Below are positions 36,424 to 50,232 of a stretch of DNA of 64,000 nt, one piece after another. The stretch's first letter is position 1, and the number at the start of each line of letters is the position of its first letter. The notes below the pieces were generated by a model. That model had not been told where the DNA came from and did no database searches. It saw nothing but the letters and a program-made list of their open reading frames with translations. The DNA is from Mycolicibacterium sp. lyk4-40-TYG-92. Lineage in GTDB: Bacteria; Actinomycetota; Actinomycetes; Mycobacteriales; Mycobacteriaceae. The stretch is from positions 124,001-188,000 of the forward strand of contig NZ_JARVRX010000010.1 in the NCBI RefSeq assembly GCF_030209435.1. Reading direction: 5' to 3'. A program made the translations under genes and the position numbers.

Positions 36424-37191
36424 TCAGGCTCTCCTGTTCTCACGACGGTGTTCAGCGTCTGACGTGGAGGTCGGCAGTGGGGCTGCGCCGGGCGAGGTGG
36501 GGGCGCCGGCCGCGCCATCCTGGGGATCGCTGGCCTTTTCGTCCTGGTCTTTTTCGGCGCCGTCTTTGTCGGCGTCTTTCTCGCCCTTGTCTTTGGCTTC
36601 GTGAGCGTCCTTCTCGGCGCCGCCTTGCGCCGCTTGCTGTCCAGCTTGGGCCGCCGCGGTCGCAATCTGTGCGCCGGCCTGCGCAAGCCCGGCGGCCATC
36701 TGGCCGACCTGCGAGAGTGGCTGGGCTGCCTGACCCAGTGAACCCATCATCTGTTGGGCAAGGCTGGGCAGCTGCGAGGCCACACTGCTCGCGCCGCCCC
36801 CGGCGCCGGATGACGCGCCCCCGGTTGGCGACGCAGCCGCCGTTGCGGGCGCTGCAGCCGGACTGCCGCCACCGGCAGACCCGCCGCCGTCCATGGCCGA
36901 ACTGATCGCTGCGCCGCCCTGCTCGTCAGTGTTGCCGTACTGCTGTCCGGCCACCGAGAGCAAGCTCGACATGGCCTGCAATCCCTGCACCACCTGGCCT
37001 GCGCCGTTGTGCCATTGGTCCCATACCTTTCGGAAGGCCGATGCAGCGTCGCCTTTCCAATCGGACGTCAGGAGTTGAGAAACGCTCAGGTCCACGTGCG
37101 ACAGCCCATCCTGCAGTTCCTGTGCGGAGTGGCTCAGGCTGTTCGAGGCAGCCGAAAATTCAGATTGGACGAGTTCGAGTGGCCGTCCCAT
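36424..37191 (-). CDS. Extended WXG100 protein with Ala/Gly-rich and charged tail
   Basis: This 255-residue protein's first 100 residues are a WXG100 domain with W-K-G at 45-47 and a Y-G-N-T-D (85-89) type VII signal. A Gly/Ser/Ala-rich stretch (100-145) and a Gln/Ala-rich helix (145-190) follow. The highly charged segment about 190-225 is a run of Lys, Asp and Glu. Ordinary partners are about 100 residues, so the tail of some 150 residues is unusual. First gene of the four-gene cassette, with GGGGGACC before its ATG. Confidence 0.85.
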   Translation of the reverse strand: MGRPLELVQSEFSAASNSLSHSAQELQDGLSHVDLSVSQLLTSDWKGDAASAFRKVWDQWHNGAGQVVQGLQAMSSLLSVAGQQYGNTDEQGGAAISSAMDGGGSAGGGSPAAAPATAAASPTGGASSGAGGGASSVASQLPSLAQQMMGSLGQAAQPLSQVGQMAAGLAQAGAQIATAAAQAGQQAAQGGAEKDAHEAKDKGEKDADKDGAEKDQDEKASDPQDGAAGAPTSPGAAPLPTSTSDAEHRRENRRA

Positions 37192-37284
37192 AGGTCCCCC
37201 CTACGGCGCGAGTCGGTGCTTGCCGACTGCTCAGTCTATTGCCACCTCGGGGTGCGTCAGGGCGGCAATTACGCGCGTCCGGGT

Positions 37285-38691
<1,407 letters not shown>

Positions 38692-38753
38692 CACCGCGCG
38701 ATTTCTGCGATGTTTCTGTGACGTCGCGCAGCAGATATATCGAATTCAGCAAT

Positions 38754-38759
38754 TAGTCT
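38754..38759 (+). promoter_or_regulatory. Candidate -10 hexamer for leaderless tmk mRNA
   Basis: TAGTCT fits TANNNT, and +7 from its last T is 38766, the GTG start of tmk. No ribosome binding site precedes the GTG. Confidence 0.45.
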
Positions 38760-38765
38760 CGCCAC

Positions 38766-39395
38766 GTGCTGATCGCAATCGAAGGCGTCGATGGTGCCGG
38801 GAAGAACACCCTGACCCAGGGGCTGCGGGCGCAGTTCGAGGCCCGCGGCAAGTCGGTGACCACCGTGGCGTTCCCGCGGTACGGCCGGTCGGTCGAGGCG
38901 GATATCGCGGCGGAGGCGCTGCACGGCCGGCACGGCGACCTGGCGGAGTCGGTGTACGCCATGGCGATGCTGTTCGCGCTCGACCGCGCGGGCGCCAAGG
39001 CGGAGATCGCGGAATTGAGCGACGCGAATGATGTGGTGATCCTCGATCGGTACGTCGCCTCCAACGCCGCCTACAGCGCGGCCCGGCTGCACCAGGACGC
39101 CGACGGGGACGTCGTCGCCTGGGTGCGGCAGCTGGAGTTCGAGCGGTTGGCGCTGCCGGTGCCGGATTGGCAGCTCTACCTCAATGTGCCGACCGATCTT
39201 GCCGCGGAGCGGGCGGCGCGCCGGGAAGCTCAAGACAAGACGCGGACCCGCGACGCCTATGAGCGCGACGGCGGCCTGCAGGGCCGCACCGCTGCCGTGT
39301 ACACGGCGCTCGCAGCCGAAAATTGGGTCGGCCGTTGGGCTTTGGTCGCGCCAGACGTCGACCCGGGGGAGCTGGCCGCAACGCTGCTGGGGTGA
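38766..39395 (+). CDS. tmk: Thymidylate kinase
   Basis: This 209-residue enzyme phosphorylates dTMP to dTDP. The P-loop E-G-V-D-G-A-G-K-N-T (residues 5-14) carries Asn before the last Thr, a feature of the mycobacterial type. F-P-R-Y-G-R-S, L-D-R-Y-V-A-S-N-A-A-Y and the C-terminal R-D-A-Y-E-R-D complete the site. In M. tuberculosis this gene follows sahH directly; here about 11.6 kb separates them. The mtrA gene follows at 87 bp. Confidence 0.94.
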   Translation: MLIAIEGVDGAGKNTLTQGLRAQFEARGKSVTTVAFPRYGRSVEADIAAEALHGRHGDLAESVYAMAMLFALDRAGAKAEIAELSDANDVVILDRYVASNAAYSAARLHQDADGDVVAWVRQLEFERLALPVPDWQLYLNVPTDLAAERAARREAQDKTRTRDAYERDGGLQGRTAAVYTALAAENWVGRWALVAPDVDPGELAATLLG

Positions 39396-39482
39396 TCGGG
39401 CCGCGTCGTCTAGCAGCAAGTTGTCAGGTAAGAGGCAAAACACCCATCGGAGATCACAGCTTTATCGCGATCTGGTGACACC

Positions 39483-40169
39483 ATGGACGCCATGAGGCAA
39501 CGCATTCTGGTCGTCGACGACGACCCATCTCTGGCCGAGATGCTCACCATCGTGCTGCGGGGCGAAGGCTTCGACACCGCCGTCATCGGTGACGGCAGCC
39601 AGGCGCTGACCGCGGTCCGCGAGCTGCGCCCGGATCTGGTGCTGTTGGACCTCATGCTGCCCGGAATGAACGGCATCGACGTGTGCCGTGTGCTGCGCGC
39701 CGACTCGGGCGTGCCGATCGTCATGCTGACCGCGAAGACCGACACGGTCGACGTGGTGCTGGGCCTGGAGTCCGGCGCCGACGACTACGTCATGAAGCCC
39801 TTCAAACCGAAGGAACTCGTGGCCCGGGTGCGGGCGCGGTTGCGCCGCAACGACGACGAGCCGGCAGAAATGCTGTCCATCGCCGACGTCGACATCGACG
39901 TGCCGGCCCACAAGGTGACCCGTCAGGGTGAGCAGATTTCGCTGACGCCGCTGGAGTTCGACCTGCTGGTCGCGCTCGCCCGGAAGCCGCGCCAGGTGTT
40001 CACCCGTGACGTGCTGCTTGAACAGGTGTGGGGCTACCGCCACCCGGCAGACACCCGCCTGGTGAACGTCCACGTGCAGCGCCTGCGGGCCAAGGTCGAG
40101 AAGGACCCGGAGAACCCGCAGGTGGTGCTGACCGTTCGAGGAGTGGGATACAAGGCCGGACCGCCGTGA
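39483..40169 (+). CDS. mtrA: OmpR-type response regulator MtrA
   Basis: This 228-residue essential regulator coordinates replication, division and cell-wall genes. The receiver domain has an acidic pocket D-D-D (12-14), phospho-acceptor Asp 56 in L-V-L-L-D-L-M-L-P and L-T-A-K. The winged-helix DNA-binding domain (about 135-226) includes L-T-P-L-E-F-D-L-L and [13 protein letters not shown]. The sequence is nearly that of M. tuberculosis MtrA as I recall it. The kinase gene follows after 7 bp. Confidence 0.97.
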   Translation: MDAMRQRILVVDDDPSLAEMLTIVLRGEGFDTAVIGDGSQALTAVRELRPDLVLLDLMLPGMNGIDVCRVLRADSGVPIVMLTAKTDTVDVVLGLESGADDYVMKPFKPKELVARVRARLRRNDDEPAEMLSIADVDIDVPAHKVTRQGEQISLTPLEFDLLVALARKPRQVFTRDVLLEQVWGYRHPADTRLVNVHVQRLRAKVEKDPENPQVVLTVRGVGYKAGPP

Positions 40170-40176
40170 TCCGACG

Positions 40177-41829
40177 GTGATCTGGGGATCCCGACGACGC
40201 ATCCGAGGCGGTTTCGGCTCGGGTGCGTTCGTGCGTGGGCTGGGCGCAGTCGGCCGGGTGGTCGGTTACGCGTGGCGCCGTTCGTTGCAACTGCGTGTGG
40301 TGTCGCTGACGCTGGGTTTGTCCCTTGCCGTCATTCTCGTGCTCGGTTTCGTGCTGACCAGTCAGATCACCGACCGCATTCTCGAAGCCAAGGTCCGTGC
40401 CGGTACCGAAGAGGTCGAGCACGCCCGCACGACGGTGAGCGGCATCGTCGGCGGCGAGGAGACACGCTCGCTCAACAGCAGCCTGCAGCTGGCGCGCAAC
40501 ACGTTGATCGACCGCAAGGTCGATTCGGGCTCGCGGCTGGCCGGCGCGTTCGATGCGGTGCTGGTGGTGCCGGGTGACGGTCCGCGCGCGGCCACGTCGG
40601 CCGGACCGGTGGGCGAGATCCCGAATTCGTTGCGGGACTTCGTCAAAGCGGGTCAGGTCAGCTACCAGTACGCGACCGTCCACACCGACGGGTTCTCCGG
40701 TCCCGCGCTGATCGTCGGCAGCCCGACGTCGTCACAGGTCACCAATCTCGAGCTGTACCTGATCTTTCCGCTGAGCAACGAAGAGAGCACCATCGCTCTC
40801 GTACGCGGCACCATGGCCACCGGCGGCATCGTGTTGCTGGGCCTGCTCGCGGCCATCGCCTTGTTGGTGGCACGGCAGATCGTGCTGCCGGTGCGCTCGG
40901 CGTCGCGCATCGCCGAGCGGTTCGCCGAGGGCCACCTCACCGAGCGCATGCCCGTGCGTGGTGAGGACGACATGGCGCGCCTGGCGGTGTCGTTCAACGA
41001 CATGGCCGAGAGCCTGCACAAGCAGATCACCCAGCTCGAAGAGTTCGGAAACCTGCAGCGCCGCTTCACCTCTGACGTCAGCCACGAGCTGCGGACGCCG
41101 CTGACGACGGTGCGCATGGCCGCCGACCTGATCTACGACCACAGCGAGGAACTCGACCCGGCGCTGCGGCGCTCGACCGAGTTGATGGTCAATGAACTGG
41201 ACCGTTTCGAGACGCTGCTGGCCGATCTGCTGGAAATCTCCCGCCACGATGCCGGTGTGGCCGAGCTGTCGGTCGAGTCGGTCGACCTGCGTGACACCGT
41301 GCAGAGCGCGCTCGACAACGTCGGGCACCTGGCCGACGACGCCAATATCAAACTCGCCGTGCATCTTCCGGACGAGGCCGTCATCGCCGAGGTGGATCCG
41401 CGCCGTGTCGAGCGCATCCTGCGCAACCTCATCGCCAACGCGATCGACCATGCGGAGAAGAAGCCCGTTCAGATCAAGATGGCGGCCGATGTGGATACCG
41501 TGGCAGTGACGGTCCGCGATTTCGGCGTGGGCCTGCGCCCGGGCGAGGAGAAGATGGTGTTCAGCCGGTTCTGGCGGTCCGACCCCTCGCGGGTGCGCCG
41601 CTCCGGTGGCACCGGTCTTGGCCTGGCCATCAGCATCGAGGACGCTCGCCTGCACCAGGGTCGCCTGGAGGCCTGGGGCGAGCCCGGGCACGGTGCCTGC
41701 TTCCGGCTCACGCTGCCGCTGGTGCGCGGCCACAAGGTGACCACCAGTCCGTTGCCCCTCAAACCCACTGGGCCCAAATCGGTTACGGCACTCTCATCCG
41801 GGGAACTGCCCGCGGGGGAGACGTCGTGA
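40177..41829 (+). CDS. mtrB: Sensor histidine kinase MtrB
   Basis: This 550-residue kinase is the partner of MtrA. It has two membrane helices (about residues 43-65 and 212-235) flanking an extracytoplasmic sensor loop. A HAMP segment follows, then the dimerisation H-box [10 protein letters not shown] with the phospho-His, then [10 protein letters not shown] (N-box) and G-x-G-L-G-L-A-I-S (G-box). The N-terminus is basic. The GTG start lies 7 bp after mtrA and the end overlaps lpqB by 4 bp. Confidence 0.96.
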   Translation: MIWGSRRRIRGGFGSGAFVRGLGAVGRVVGYAWRRSLQLRVVSLTLGLSLAVILVLGFVLTSQITDRILEAKVRAGTEEVEHARTTVSGIVGGEETRSLNSSLQLARNTLIDRKVDSGSRLAGAFDAVLVVPGDGPRAATSAGPVGEIPNSLRDFVKAGQVSYQYATVHTDGFSGPALIVGSPTSSQVTNLELYLIFPLSNEESTIALVRGTMATGGIVLLGLLAAIALLVARQIVLPVRSASRIAERFAEGHLTERMPVRGEDDMARLAVSFNDMAESLHKQITQLEEFGNLQRRFTSDVSHELRTPLTTVRMAADLIYDHSEELDPALRRSTELMVNELDRFETLLADLLEISRHDAGVAELSVESVDLRDTVQSALDNVGHLADDANIKLAVHLPDEAVIAEVDPRRVERILRNLIANAIDHAEKKPVQIKMAADVDTVAVTVRDFGVGLRPGEEKMVFSRFWRSDPSRVRRSGGTGLGLAISIEDARLHQGRLEAWGEPGHGACFRLTLPLVRGHKVTTSPLPLKPTGPKSVTALSSGELPAGETS

Positions 41830-43586
41830 AAGGGGCATTGGCGCTCTGGGCCGTGCTGCTGCTGGTCCTGACGGGATGCGCCGGTGTACCCAGTTCGTCG
41901 GCGCCGCAGGCCGTCGGCACCGTCGACCGGCCGGCCCCGCGCAATCTGCCGACGCCGTCGCCCGGCATGGACCCGGACCTGCTGCTGCGCGAATTCCTCA
42001 AAGCCACCGCCGATCCCGCGAACCGACACCTCGCGGCACGCCAGTTCCTCACCGAATCGGCATCCCGTTCGTGGGACGACGCCGGCAGCGCCCTGCTGAT
42101 CGACCGCGTCGTATTCGTGGAAACCCGTGGTACGGACAAGGTTTCGGTGACCATGCACGCCGACATCCTGGGCTCGCTGTCGGACGTCGGGGTATTCGAG
42201 ACGGGCGAGGGTGCGCTGCCCGATCCCGGTCCCATCGACCTGGTGAAGACACCGCGCGGCTGGCGCATCGACAAGCTGCCCAACGGGGTGTTCCTGGACT
42301 GGCAACAGTTCCAGTCCACCTACAAACGGGACACGCTGTACTTCGTCGACCCGACCGGCAAGACCGTCGTGCCCGACCCGCGCTACGTCGCGGTGTCCGA
42401 CCCGGACCAGCTGGCCACCGAACTCGTCACCAAGCTGCTGTCCGGGCCGCGGCCCGAAATGGCCAGCAGCGTGCGGAATCTGATGGCCGCACCGCTGCGG
42501 CTGCGCGGTCCGGTGACCCGGGCCGACGGCGGCAAGACCGGCGTCGGCCGCGGCTACGGCGGTGCCCGCATCGACCTCGAGAGCCTGTCGACCACCGACC
42601 CGCACAGTCGGCAATTGCTTGCGGCGCAGATCATCTGGACGCTGTTCCGGGCCGGCGTCAACGGCCCGTACGTGATCAACGCCGACGGCGCCGCCCTCGA
42701 CGACCGCTTCGCCGAAGGCTGGAACACCTCCGACGTCGCGGCCACCGATCCGGGTGCCGATCCCGGCGCCGCGGCCGGCCTGCATGCCCTGGCCGGGGGA
42801 TCGCTGGTGTCCCTGGAAGGCGACAACGCGCCGCGGGTCGCCGGCGCGTTCGGCCAGCTGCCGGGCCAGACCTCGGCTGCCCTGTCGCGCAGTGGGCAGG
42901 AGGTCGCCTCGGTGGTGACATTGCGGCCCGGGGCCCCGGACATGGCGCAGTCGCTGTGGGTGGGCCCGGTCAACGGCGACGCCGCTCAGGCACTCGACGC
43001 GCACACGCTGTCGCGTCCCAGCTGGTCGCTCGACGACGCGATCTGGATCGTGGTCGACGGCACCAACGTCGTGCGCGCGATCCAGGAGGCGGCATCGGGC
43101 CAGCCCGCCCGCATCCCCGTCGACTCGTCGGCCGTGGCCACCAAGTTCCCCGGCCCGATCAGCGCGCTGCAGCTGTCCCGCGACGCCACCCGCGCCGCCA
43201 TGGTGATCAACGGCCAGGTGATCCTGGCCAGCGTCGAGCAGCGTGAGGGCGGCCAGCTCGCGCTCACCTACCCGCGCCGCCTCGGTTTCGGTCTGGGCAA
43301 CACGGCGCAGTCGCTGTCCTGGCGCACCGGCGACGACATCGTGGTGACCCGCACCGATGGCGCGCACCCCGTGTCATACGTCAACCTCGACGGCGTGAAC
43401 TCCGACGGCCCCACCCGGAACCTGGTGGTCCCGGTGTCCACCGTGGCGGCCAACACCTCGACGGTGTACCTCGCCGACCAGCGCGGTGTGCTGCAGCTGT
43501 CGGGTTCGGCAGCGGACAACAACCTGATGTGGACCGATGTCCGGCCGCTGATGCTCGCCGGCGCGCTGCCGGTGCTGCCTGGCTGA
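41826..43586 (+). CDS. lpqB: Lipoprotein LpqB
   Basis: This 586-residue lipoprotein functions with MtrAB at the cell surface. The signal peptide ends L-V-L-T-G-C with Cys 18. A GerMN-like domain (about residues 60-250) and a beta-propeller-like region from about 310 follow, as in known LpqB proteins, which modulate MtrB phosphorylation and division. The GTG start overlaps the mtrB stop (GTGA), so the three genes form one unit. Confidence 0.95.
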   Translation: MKGALALWAVLLLVLTGCAGVPSSSAPQAVGTVDRPAPRNLPTPSPGMDPDLLLREFLKATADPANRHLAARQFLTESASRSWDDAGSALLIDRVVFVETRGTDKVSVTMHADILGSLSDVGVFETGEGALPDPGPIDLVKTPRGWRIDKLPNGVFLDWQQFQSTYKRDTLYFVDPTGKTVVPDPRYVAVSDPDQLATELVTKLLSGPRPEMASSVRNLMAAPLRLRGPVTRADGGKTGVGRGYGGARIDLESLSTTDPHSRQLLAAQIIWTLFRAGVNGPYVINADGAALDDRFAEGWNTSDVAATDPGADPGAAAGLHALAGGSLVSLEGDNAPRVAGAFGQLPGQTSAALSRSGQEVASVVTLRPGAPDMAQSLWVGPVNGDAAQALDAHTLSRPSWSLDDAIWIVVDGTNVVRAIQEAASGQPARIPVDSSAVATKFPGPISALQLSRDATRAAMVINGQVILASVEQREGGQLALTYPRRLGFGLGNTAQSLSWRTGDDIVVTRTDGAHPVSYVNLDGVNSDGPTRNLVVPVSTVAANTSTVYLADQRGVLQLSGSAADNNLMWTDVRPLMLAGALPVLPG

Positions 43587-43624
43587 ACCGGCCCGCTGTC
43601 GTACCCCACCGGCATGCTGACGCC

Positions 43625-44254
43625 ATGCTCGACCTGGTTCTGCCCGTCGAATGCGGTGGCTGCGGCGCACCGTCGACCCGGTGGTGTCCCGCTTGCGCGG
43701 CCGAACTGACGGTCCGCCCCGACGAACCGCACGTCGTCACGCCGCGTGAGGATCCGGGCGTGCCGGTGTTCGCGCTCGGGCGCTACGCCGGCGCCAGAAG
43801 GCGGGCCGTCGTCGGGCTCAAAGAACACGGCCGCACCGATCTCGTCGCGCCGCTGGCCGACGCGGTCGCAGTAGCCCTGCACACCCTGATCACCTGGGGC
43901 CTGATCGTGCCGCCGCTGACGGTGGTGCCCGCACCGACCCGCAGCCTGGCCGCCCGGCGACGCGGCGGCGACCCCGTCGCGAAGATCGCCCGGGCCGCTG
44001 CCGGCCGCATGACGGGCGTGACGGTCCAGCCCGCGCTGGCCATGCGGGCCTTCACCAAAGACTCCGTCGGCCTGTCCAGTGCGCAACGACAGCGCAATAT
44101 CCGCGGCCGGGTCCGGCAGCGCACACCGGTGGCTGGGGAGGCCATTGTGTTCGACGACGTGGTGACGACGGGTACGACGGCGGCCGAGGCGGTGCGCGTC
44201 CTGCAAACCTTCGGAGCACAGGTTTCGGCCGTGCTCGCGATAGCACACGCATGA
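43625..44254 (+). CDS. comF: ComF-family phosphoribosyltransferase-like protein
   Basis: This 209-residue protein's N-terminal zinc ribbon shows C-G-G-C and W-C-P-A-C. The C-terminal phosphoribosyltransferase-type domain has V-F-D-D-V-V-T-T-G-T-T (PRPP loop). ComF proteins act in DNA uptake in naturally competent bacteria; in mycobacteria the role is undefined. The ATG at 43625 gives the zinc ribbon at the N-terminus. Rv3243c, which lies between lpqB and this gene in M. tuberculosis, is missing here. Confidence 0.87.
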   Translation: MLDLVLPVECGGCGAPSTRWCPACAAELTVRPDEPHVVTPREDPGVPVFALGRYAGARRRAVVGLKEHGRTDLVAPLADAVAVALHTLITWGLIVPPLTVVPAPTRSLAARRRGGDPVAKIARAAAGRMTGVTVQPALAMRAFTKDSVGLSSAQRQRNIRGRVRQRTPVAGEAIVFDDVVTTGTTAAEAVRVLQTFGAQVSAVLAIAHA

Positions 44255-44561
44255 GCTTCGAGGCGGTAGGACACGGCCCGCAACGCACCTACATCAACTC
44301 GATATGAAGTTCTCAAAACCGGTATGCGAAATCGGTGGCACGACTAGGTGAACTCGGACTACCGTCGGCTGCAACCATCCGTGAAGCCTCACGGCGGTAC
44401 CGACACATTCACTCGGTACCAAATCGCTGACAGCGGTAGGAGGTGAGTAGTCAACACCTTGCGCCGGGCTGCGGCGACTTGCAGACCCGCTCGGCGCGTA
44501 GTTCAGACCGTGTGCAAGAAGAGCCACACGTGCACTGCGAGAGAGAAGCGAGTTGCTAAGC
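44255..44561 (+). promoter_or_regulatory. Structured hpf leader and promoter region
   Basis: No gene is supported in these 307 bp. Three hairpins follow one another: CCGTGA/TCACGG (44379-44394), GGTACCGA/TCGGTACC (44396-44420) and AGGTG/CACCT (44441-44459). The third covers a perfect ribosome binding site AGGAGGTGA at 44438-44446 that has no start codon at the right distance. The arrangement looks like a regulatory leader for the hibernation factor gene. Confidence 0.5.
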
Positions 44562-45230
44562 ATGACAACACAATCCGTGGATTCCGTCCGCTCGACCATG
44601 TTTGCCGAAGATGCCGAGCCTGCGTCCGAACCGCACGCCGACGTCGTCGTCAAGGGCCGCAACGTCGAGGTCCCCGAACATTTCCGCATCTACGTTTCCG
44701 AGAAGCTCTCCCGACTGGAGCGCTTCGATCGCACCATCTACCTGTTCGACGTCGAACTCGACCACGAGAAGAATCGGCGCCAGCGCAAGAACTGCCAGCA
44801 TGTCGAGATCACCGCGCGGGGTCGCGGTCCGGTGGTCCGCGGCGAAGCGTGCGCCGACAGCTTCTACGCCGCTCTCGAAGCCGCCGTCGGCAAACTCGAG
44901 AACCGGCTGAGGCGCAGCAAGGACCGCCGCAAGATCCACTACGGCGACAAGACGCCGGTGAGCCTCGCCGAGGCGACGTCCATCGTCCCGCCCGAGGACC
45001 TGCCCACGCCGCCGAGCCAGGCTGCCTCCGCCGAGCTCGATGACCACGTGCCCGGCCAGGTGGTTCGCGTCAAGGAGCACCCGGCCAACCCGATGACGGT
45101 CGACGACGCGCTCTACGAGATGGAGCTCGTCGGACACGACTTCTTCCTGTTCCACGACAAGGAGAGCGACCGGCCGACGGTGGTCTACCGCAGACACGCC
45201 TATGACTACGGACTGATCCGCCTGTCCTGA
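44562..45230 (+). CDS. hpf: Long-form ribosome hibernation promoting factor
   Basis: This factor of 222 residues binds the 30S subunit between head and body and joins ribosomes into 100S dimers or protects them. The N-terminal S30AE domain (about residues 25-120) has V-V-V-K-G-R-N-V-E-V-P-E-H-F. The C-terminal dimerisation domain (about 165-222) ends M-E-L-V-G-H-D-F-F-L-F and V-V-Y-R-R-H-A-Y-D-Y-G-L-I-R-L. A TTG at 44553, closer to GAGAGAAG, is an alternative start. Confidence 0.93.
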   Translation: MTTQSVDSVRSTMFAEDAEPASEPHADVVVKGRNVEVPEHFRIYVSEKLSRLERFDRTIYLFDVELDHEKNRRQRKNCQHVEITARGRGPVVRGEACADSFYAALEAAVGKLENRLRRSKDRRKIHYGDKTPVSLAEATSIVPPEDLPTPPSQAASAELDDHVPGQVVRVKEHPANPMTVDDALYEMELVGHDFFLFHDKESDRPTVVYRRHAYDYGLIRLS

Positions 45231-45241
45231 GGTCCCGCTGA

Positions 45242-45271
45242 TGCGCCCCCGGCCGAACCGCCGGGGGCGCA
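45242..45271 (+). terminator. GC-rich terminator between hpf and secA1
   Basis: TGCGCCCCCGG and CCGGGGGCGCA form a perfect 11-bp stem with an 8-base loop, 12 bp after the hpf stop. The U-tract is short. Confidence 0.75.
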
Positions 45272-45358
45272 CTCTTATCTGCCGATTCCGCCGGTCACCT
45301 ACGATGGTCACGTCTAACCCGCTGACGTATATCCGTTCCAGACCCACAGGGGAAAAGC

Positions 45359-48130
<2,772 letters not shown>

Positions 48131-48135
48131 CCTGC

Positions 48136-48636
48136 TCAACCCAGCTGCAGGGCCACGAATTGCCAACGCCCGCCCAGCATTTCGATGCGTCCGGCGGCGG
48201 CGTGCAGTCGTGGCCCGCGGCTGAAGGTGGCGAACACCTCGACCGCCGTCGGCAGTCCGTCCCGTTCGCGGGCGGTCCGCATCCGCACCCGGCGCAGCGC
48301 TGCCGTGCCGTCGGTCCGGGTGTGACGGGGCCATGACGACATGGCGTCGAACAACGTCGGGGTGACCAGGGGGCGCAATTGCGCCATCGGACGGCGCCGG
48401 TCGCTGACCTCCAGGACCCGGCGCAGTGCGGCGTCGGCGAACATCAGCGCGGGCGTGGGCGGCGCGACCTCGGGCGGCGCGTCGACGGCGGATGCGGTGA
48501 CGCAGCCGGGTTCAGGATCGGCGACCACCTGCAGCCGCTTGGGAGCCCGGACCGTCGCGCCCGTCTCGATCGGCGCGGGCTCGTAGTCGACGATCGGCGC
48601 GGTCAGGTCGACGTCGATACGGGTCGATGCGGTCAT
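48136..48636 (-). CDS. Rv3235-family protein (DUF6459)
   Basis: This 166-residue protein has a low-complexity Pro/Ala-rich first half. The C-terminal alpha/beta region, with A-A-L-R-R-V-R-M-R-T-A and V-E-V-F-A-T-F-S-R-G-P-R, resembles the actinobacterial Rv3235 family, which has a SecA-accessory-like ending (R-W-Q-F-V-A-L-Q-L). A GGAGAG ribosome binding site precedes the ATG. It converges with secA1, only 5 bp apart. Function unknown. Confidence 0.78.
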   Translation of the reverse strand: MTASTRIDVDLTAPIVDYEPAPIETGATVRAPKRLQVVADPEPGCVTASAVDAPPEVAPPTPALMFADAALRRVLEVSDRRRPMAQLRPLVTPTLFDAMSSWPRHTRTDGTAALRRVRMRTARERDGLPTAVEVFATFSRGPRLHAAAGRIEMLGGRWQFVALQLG

Positions 48637-48819
48637 GAAATCTCTCCAGCGGTCGGTCAGTGCATGAGGCGCATCTGCTGGAGAGTCGCAGACCGCTAAA
48701 TCATCGCACCGGTTTCACCAGGTGCTCGACGCCAATTCGCCGATCCGGTGCTGCAGGGGACCGGCCCCGGGGATACCGTGACGGGGTCGATCCGCCAGGG
48801 GTGAAGGAGAGCGGGCTGC

Positions 48820-50232
48820 ATGGTGACCCGGTTGTCGGCGTCAGACGCGTCGTTCTACGGGCTGGAAGACTCATCGACACCCATGTACGTCGGGACGCTG
48901 TCCATCCTGCGTAAGCCGCGCGCCGGCCTGAGCTACGAGACGCTGTTGGCGACCGTCGAGGCCCGGCTGCCGCAGATCCCGCGCTACCGGCAGAAGGTCC
49001 GCGAGGTCACGCTCGGTCTGGCCCGGCCGGTCTGGGTCGACGACCGCGACTTCGACATCACGTATCACATCCGGCGTTCGGCGCTGCCGTCTCCGGGCAG
49101 TGATGCCCAGCTCCACGATCTGGTGGCCCGCCTCGGCTCGCGGCCGCTGGACAAGACCCGGCCGCTGTGGGAGATGTGCCTGGTCGAAGGGCTCTCCGAC
49201 AACCGCCTGGCGATCTACACCAAGACCCACCAGGCGCTCGTCAACGGCATGACGGCGCTGGAGATCGGGCACGTCATCGCCGACCGGACGCAGAAGCCGC
49301 CCGACTTCGGCGAGGACATCTGGATCCCGGGCCGCGAGCCCAGCGACGTCTCGCTGCTGCTGGGCGCCATCGGTGAGTGGATCACCCGGCCGACGGCACA
49401 GCTGGCTGCCGTGCAGTCGGCCGCCACGGACATGATCTCCAGCACCGAACAGTTCGTCGAGGCCGGCCGGCGGGTCATCGACGTGGCCCGCACTCTGGTG
49501 CGCGGGACCGCCCCGAGCAGCCCGCTGAATGCCACGGTGTCGCGCAACCGGCGCTTCACCGTCGCCAAACACGAGCTCGAGGAGTACCGCCAGCTGCGGA
49601 CGCGCTTCGACTGCGACGTCAACGACGTGGTGCTGTCGGTGGTGACCGGCGCGCTGCGGAACTGGCTGATGTCCCGCGGTCAATCGGTGTCGACGGGTCT
49701 GACGGTGCGGGCCATGGCGCCGATGTCCGTCTACCCCGAAACCGACCACCTGGAGACCGCCGGCCCCGGCCAGGCGATCAGCGAGGTGACGCCCTTCCTG
49801 GTGGACCTGCCGGTGGGTGAGAACAACGCGCTCGTCCGGCTGTCCCAGATCGCGCACGCCACCGAGACCCAGGCCACCACAACCACCCCGGTCGACGCGC
49901 GCACCATCGTCACGCTGTCGGGGTTCGCGCCGCCGACGCTGCACGCCATGGGCACCCGGGTCGCGACGAGCTTCCCGGCGCGCCAGTTCAACCTGCTGAT
50001 CACCAACGTGCCGGGCGCGCAGAAGCAGATGTACGTCGCGGGCACCAAGTTGCTGGACACCTACGCGGTGCCGCCGTTGCTGAACAATCAGGTGCTGGCC
50101 CTCGGCATCACGTCGTACAACGGCAGCCTCTACTACGGCATCAACGCCGACCGCGAGGCGATGAGCGACGTCGACGTGTTTCCCAGCCTGCTGCGCGAAG
50201 CGCTCGACGAGTTGCGAGAGGCGGCACGCTGA
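48820..50232 (+). CDS. Wax ester synthase/diacylglycerol acyltransferase-like protein (Tgs3 position)
   Basis: This 470-residue protein has the WS/DGAT two-domain architecture, with R-Y-R-Q-K-V, W-V-D-D-x-D-F-D and P-L-W-E-M. The catalytic motif H-H-x-x-x-D-G is H-Q-A-L-V-N-G here (about residue 140), so the second His and the Asp are lost. A late N-V-P-G motif is intact. In M. tuberculosis this locus (Rv3233c/Rv3234c, tgs3) is split in two; here it is one frame. The start has GAAGGAG upstream. It overlaps ppk2 by one base. Confidence 0.85.
   Translation: MVTRLSASDASFYGLEDSSTPMYVGTLSILRKPRAGLSYETLLATVEARLPQIPRYRQKVREVTLGLARPVWVDDRDFDITYHIRRSALPSPGSDAQLHDLVARLGSRPLDKTRPLWEMCLVEGLSDNRLAIYTKTHQALVNGMTALEIGHVIADRTQKPPDFGEDIWIPGREPSDVSLLLGAIGEWITRPTAQLAAVQSAATDMISSTEQFVEAGRRVIDVARTLVRGTAPSSPLNATVSRNRRFTVAKHELEEYRQLRTRFDCDVNDVVLSVVTGALRNWLMSRGQSVSTGLTVRAMAPMSVYPETDHLETAGPGQAISEVTPFLVDLPVGENNALVRLSQIAHATETQATTTTPVDARTIVTLSGFAPPTLHAMGTRVATSFPARQFNLLITNVPGAQKQMYVAGTKLLDTYAVPPLLNNQVLALGITSYNGSLYYGINADREAMSDVDVFPSLLREALDELREAAR

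Noticed and set aside
44443..44559. Possible 38-codon upstream frame before hpf
   Set aside because: Its GTG overlaps the AGGAGG instead of lying after it, so ribosomes could not use it in the normal way.
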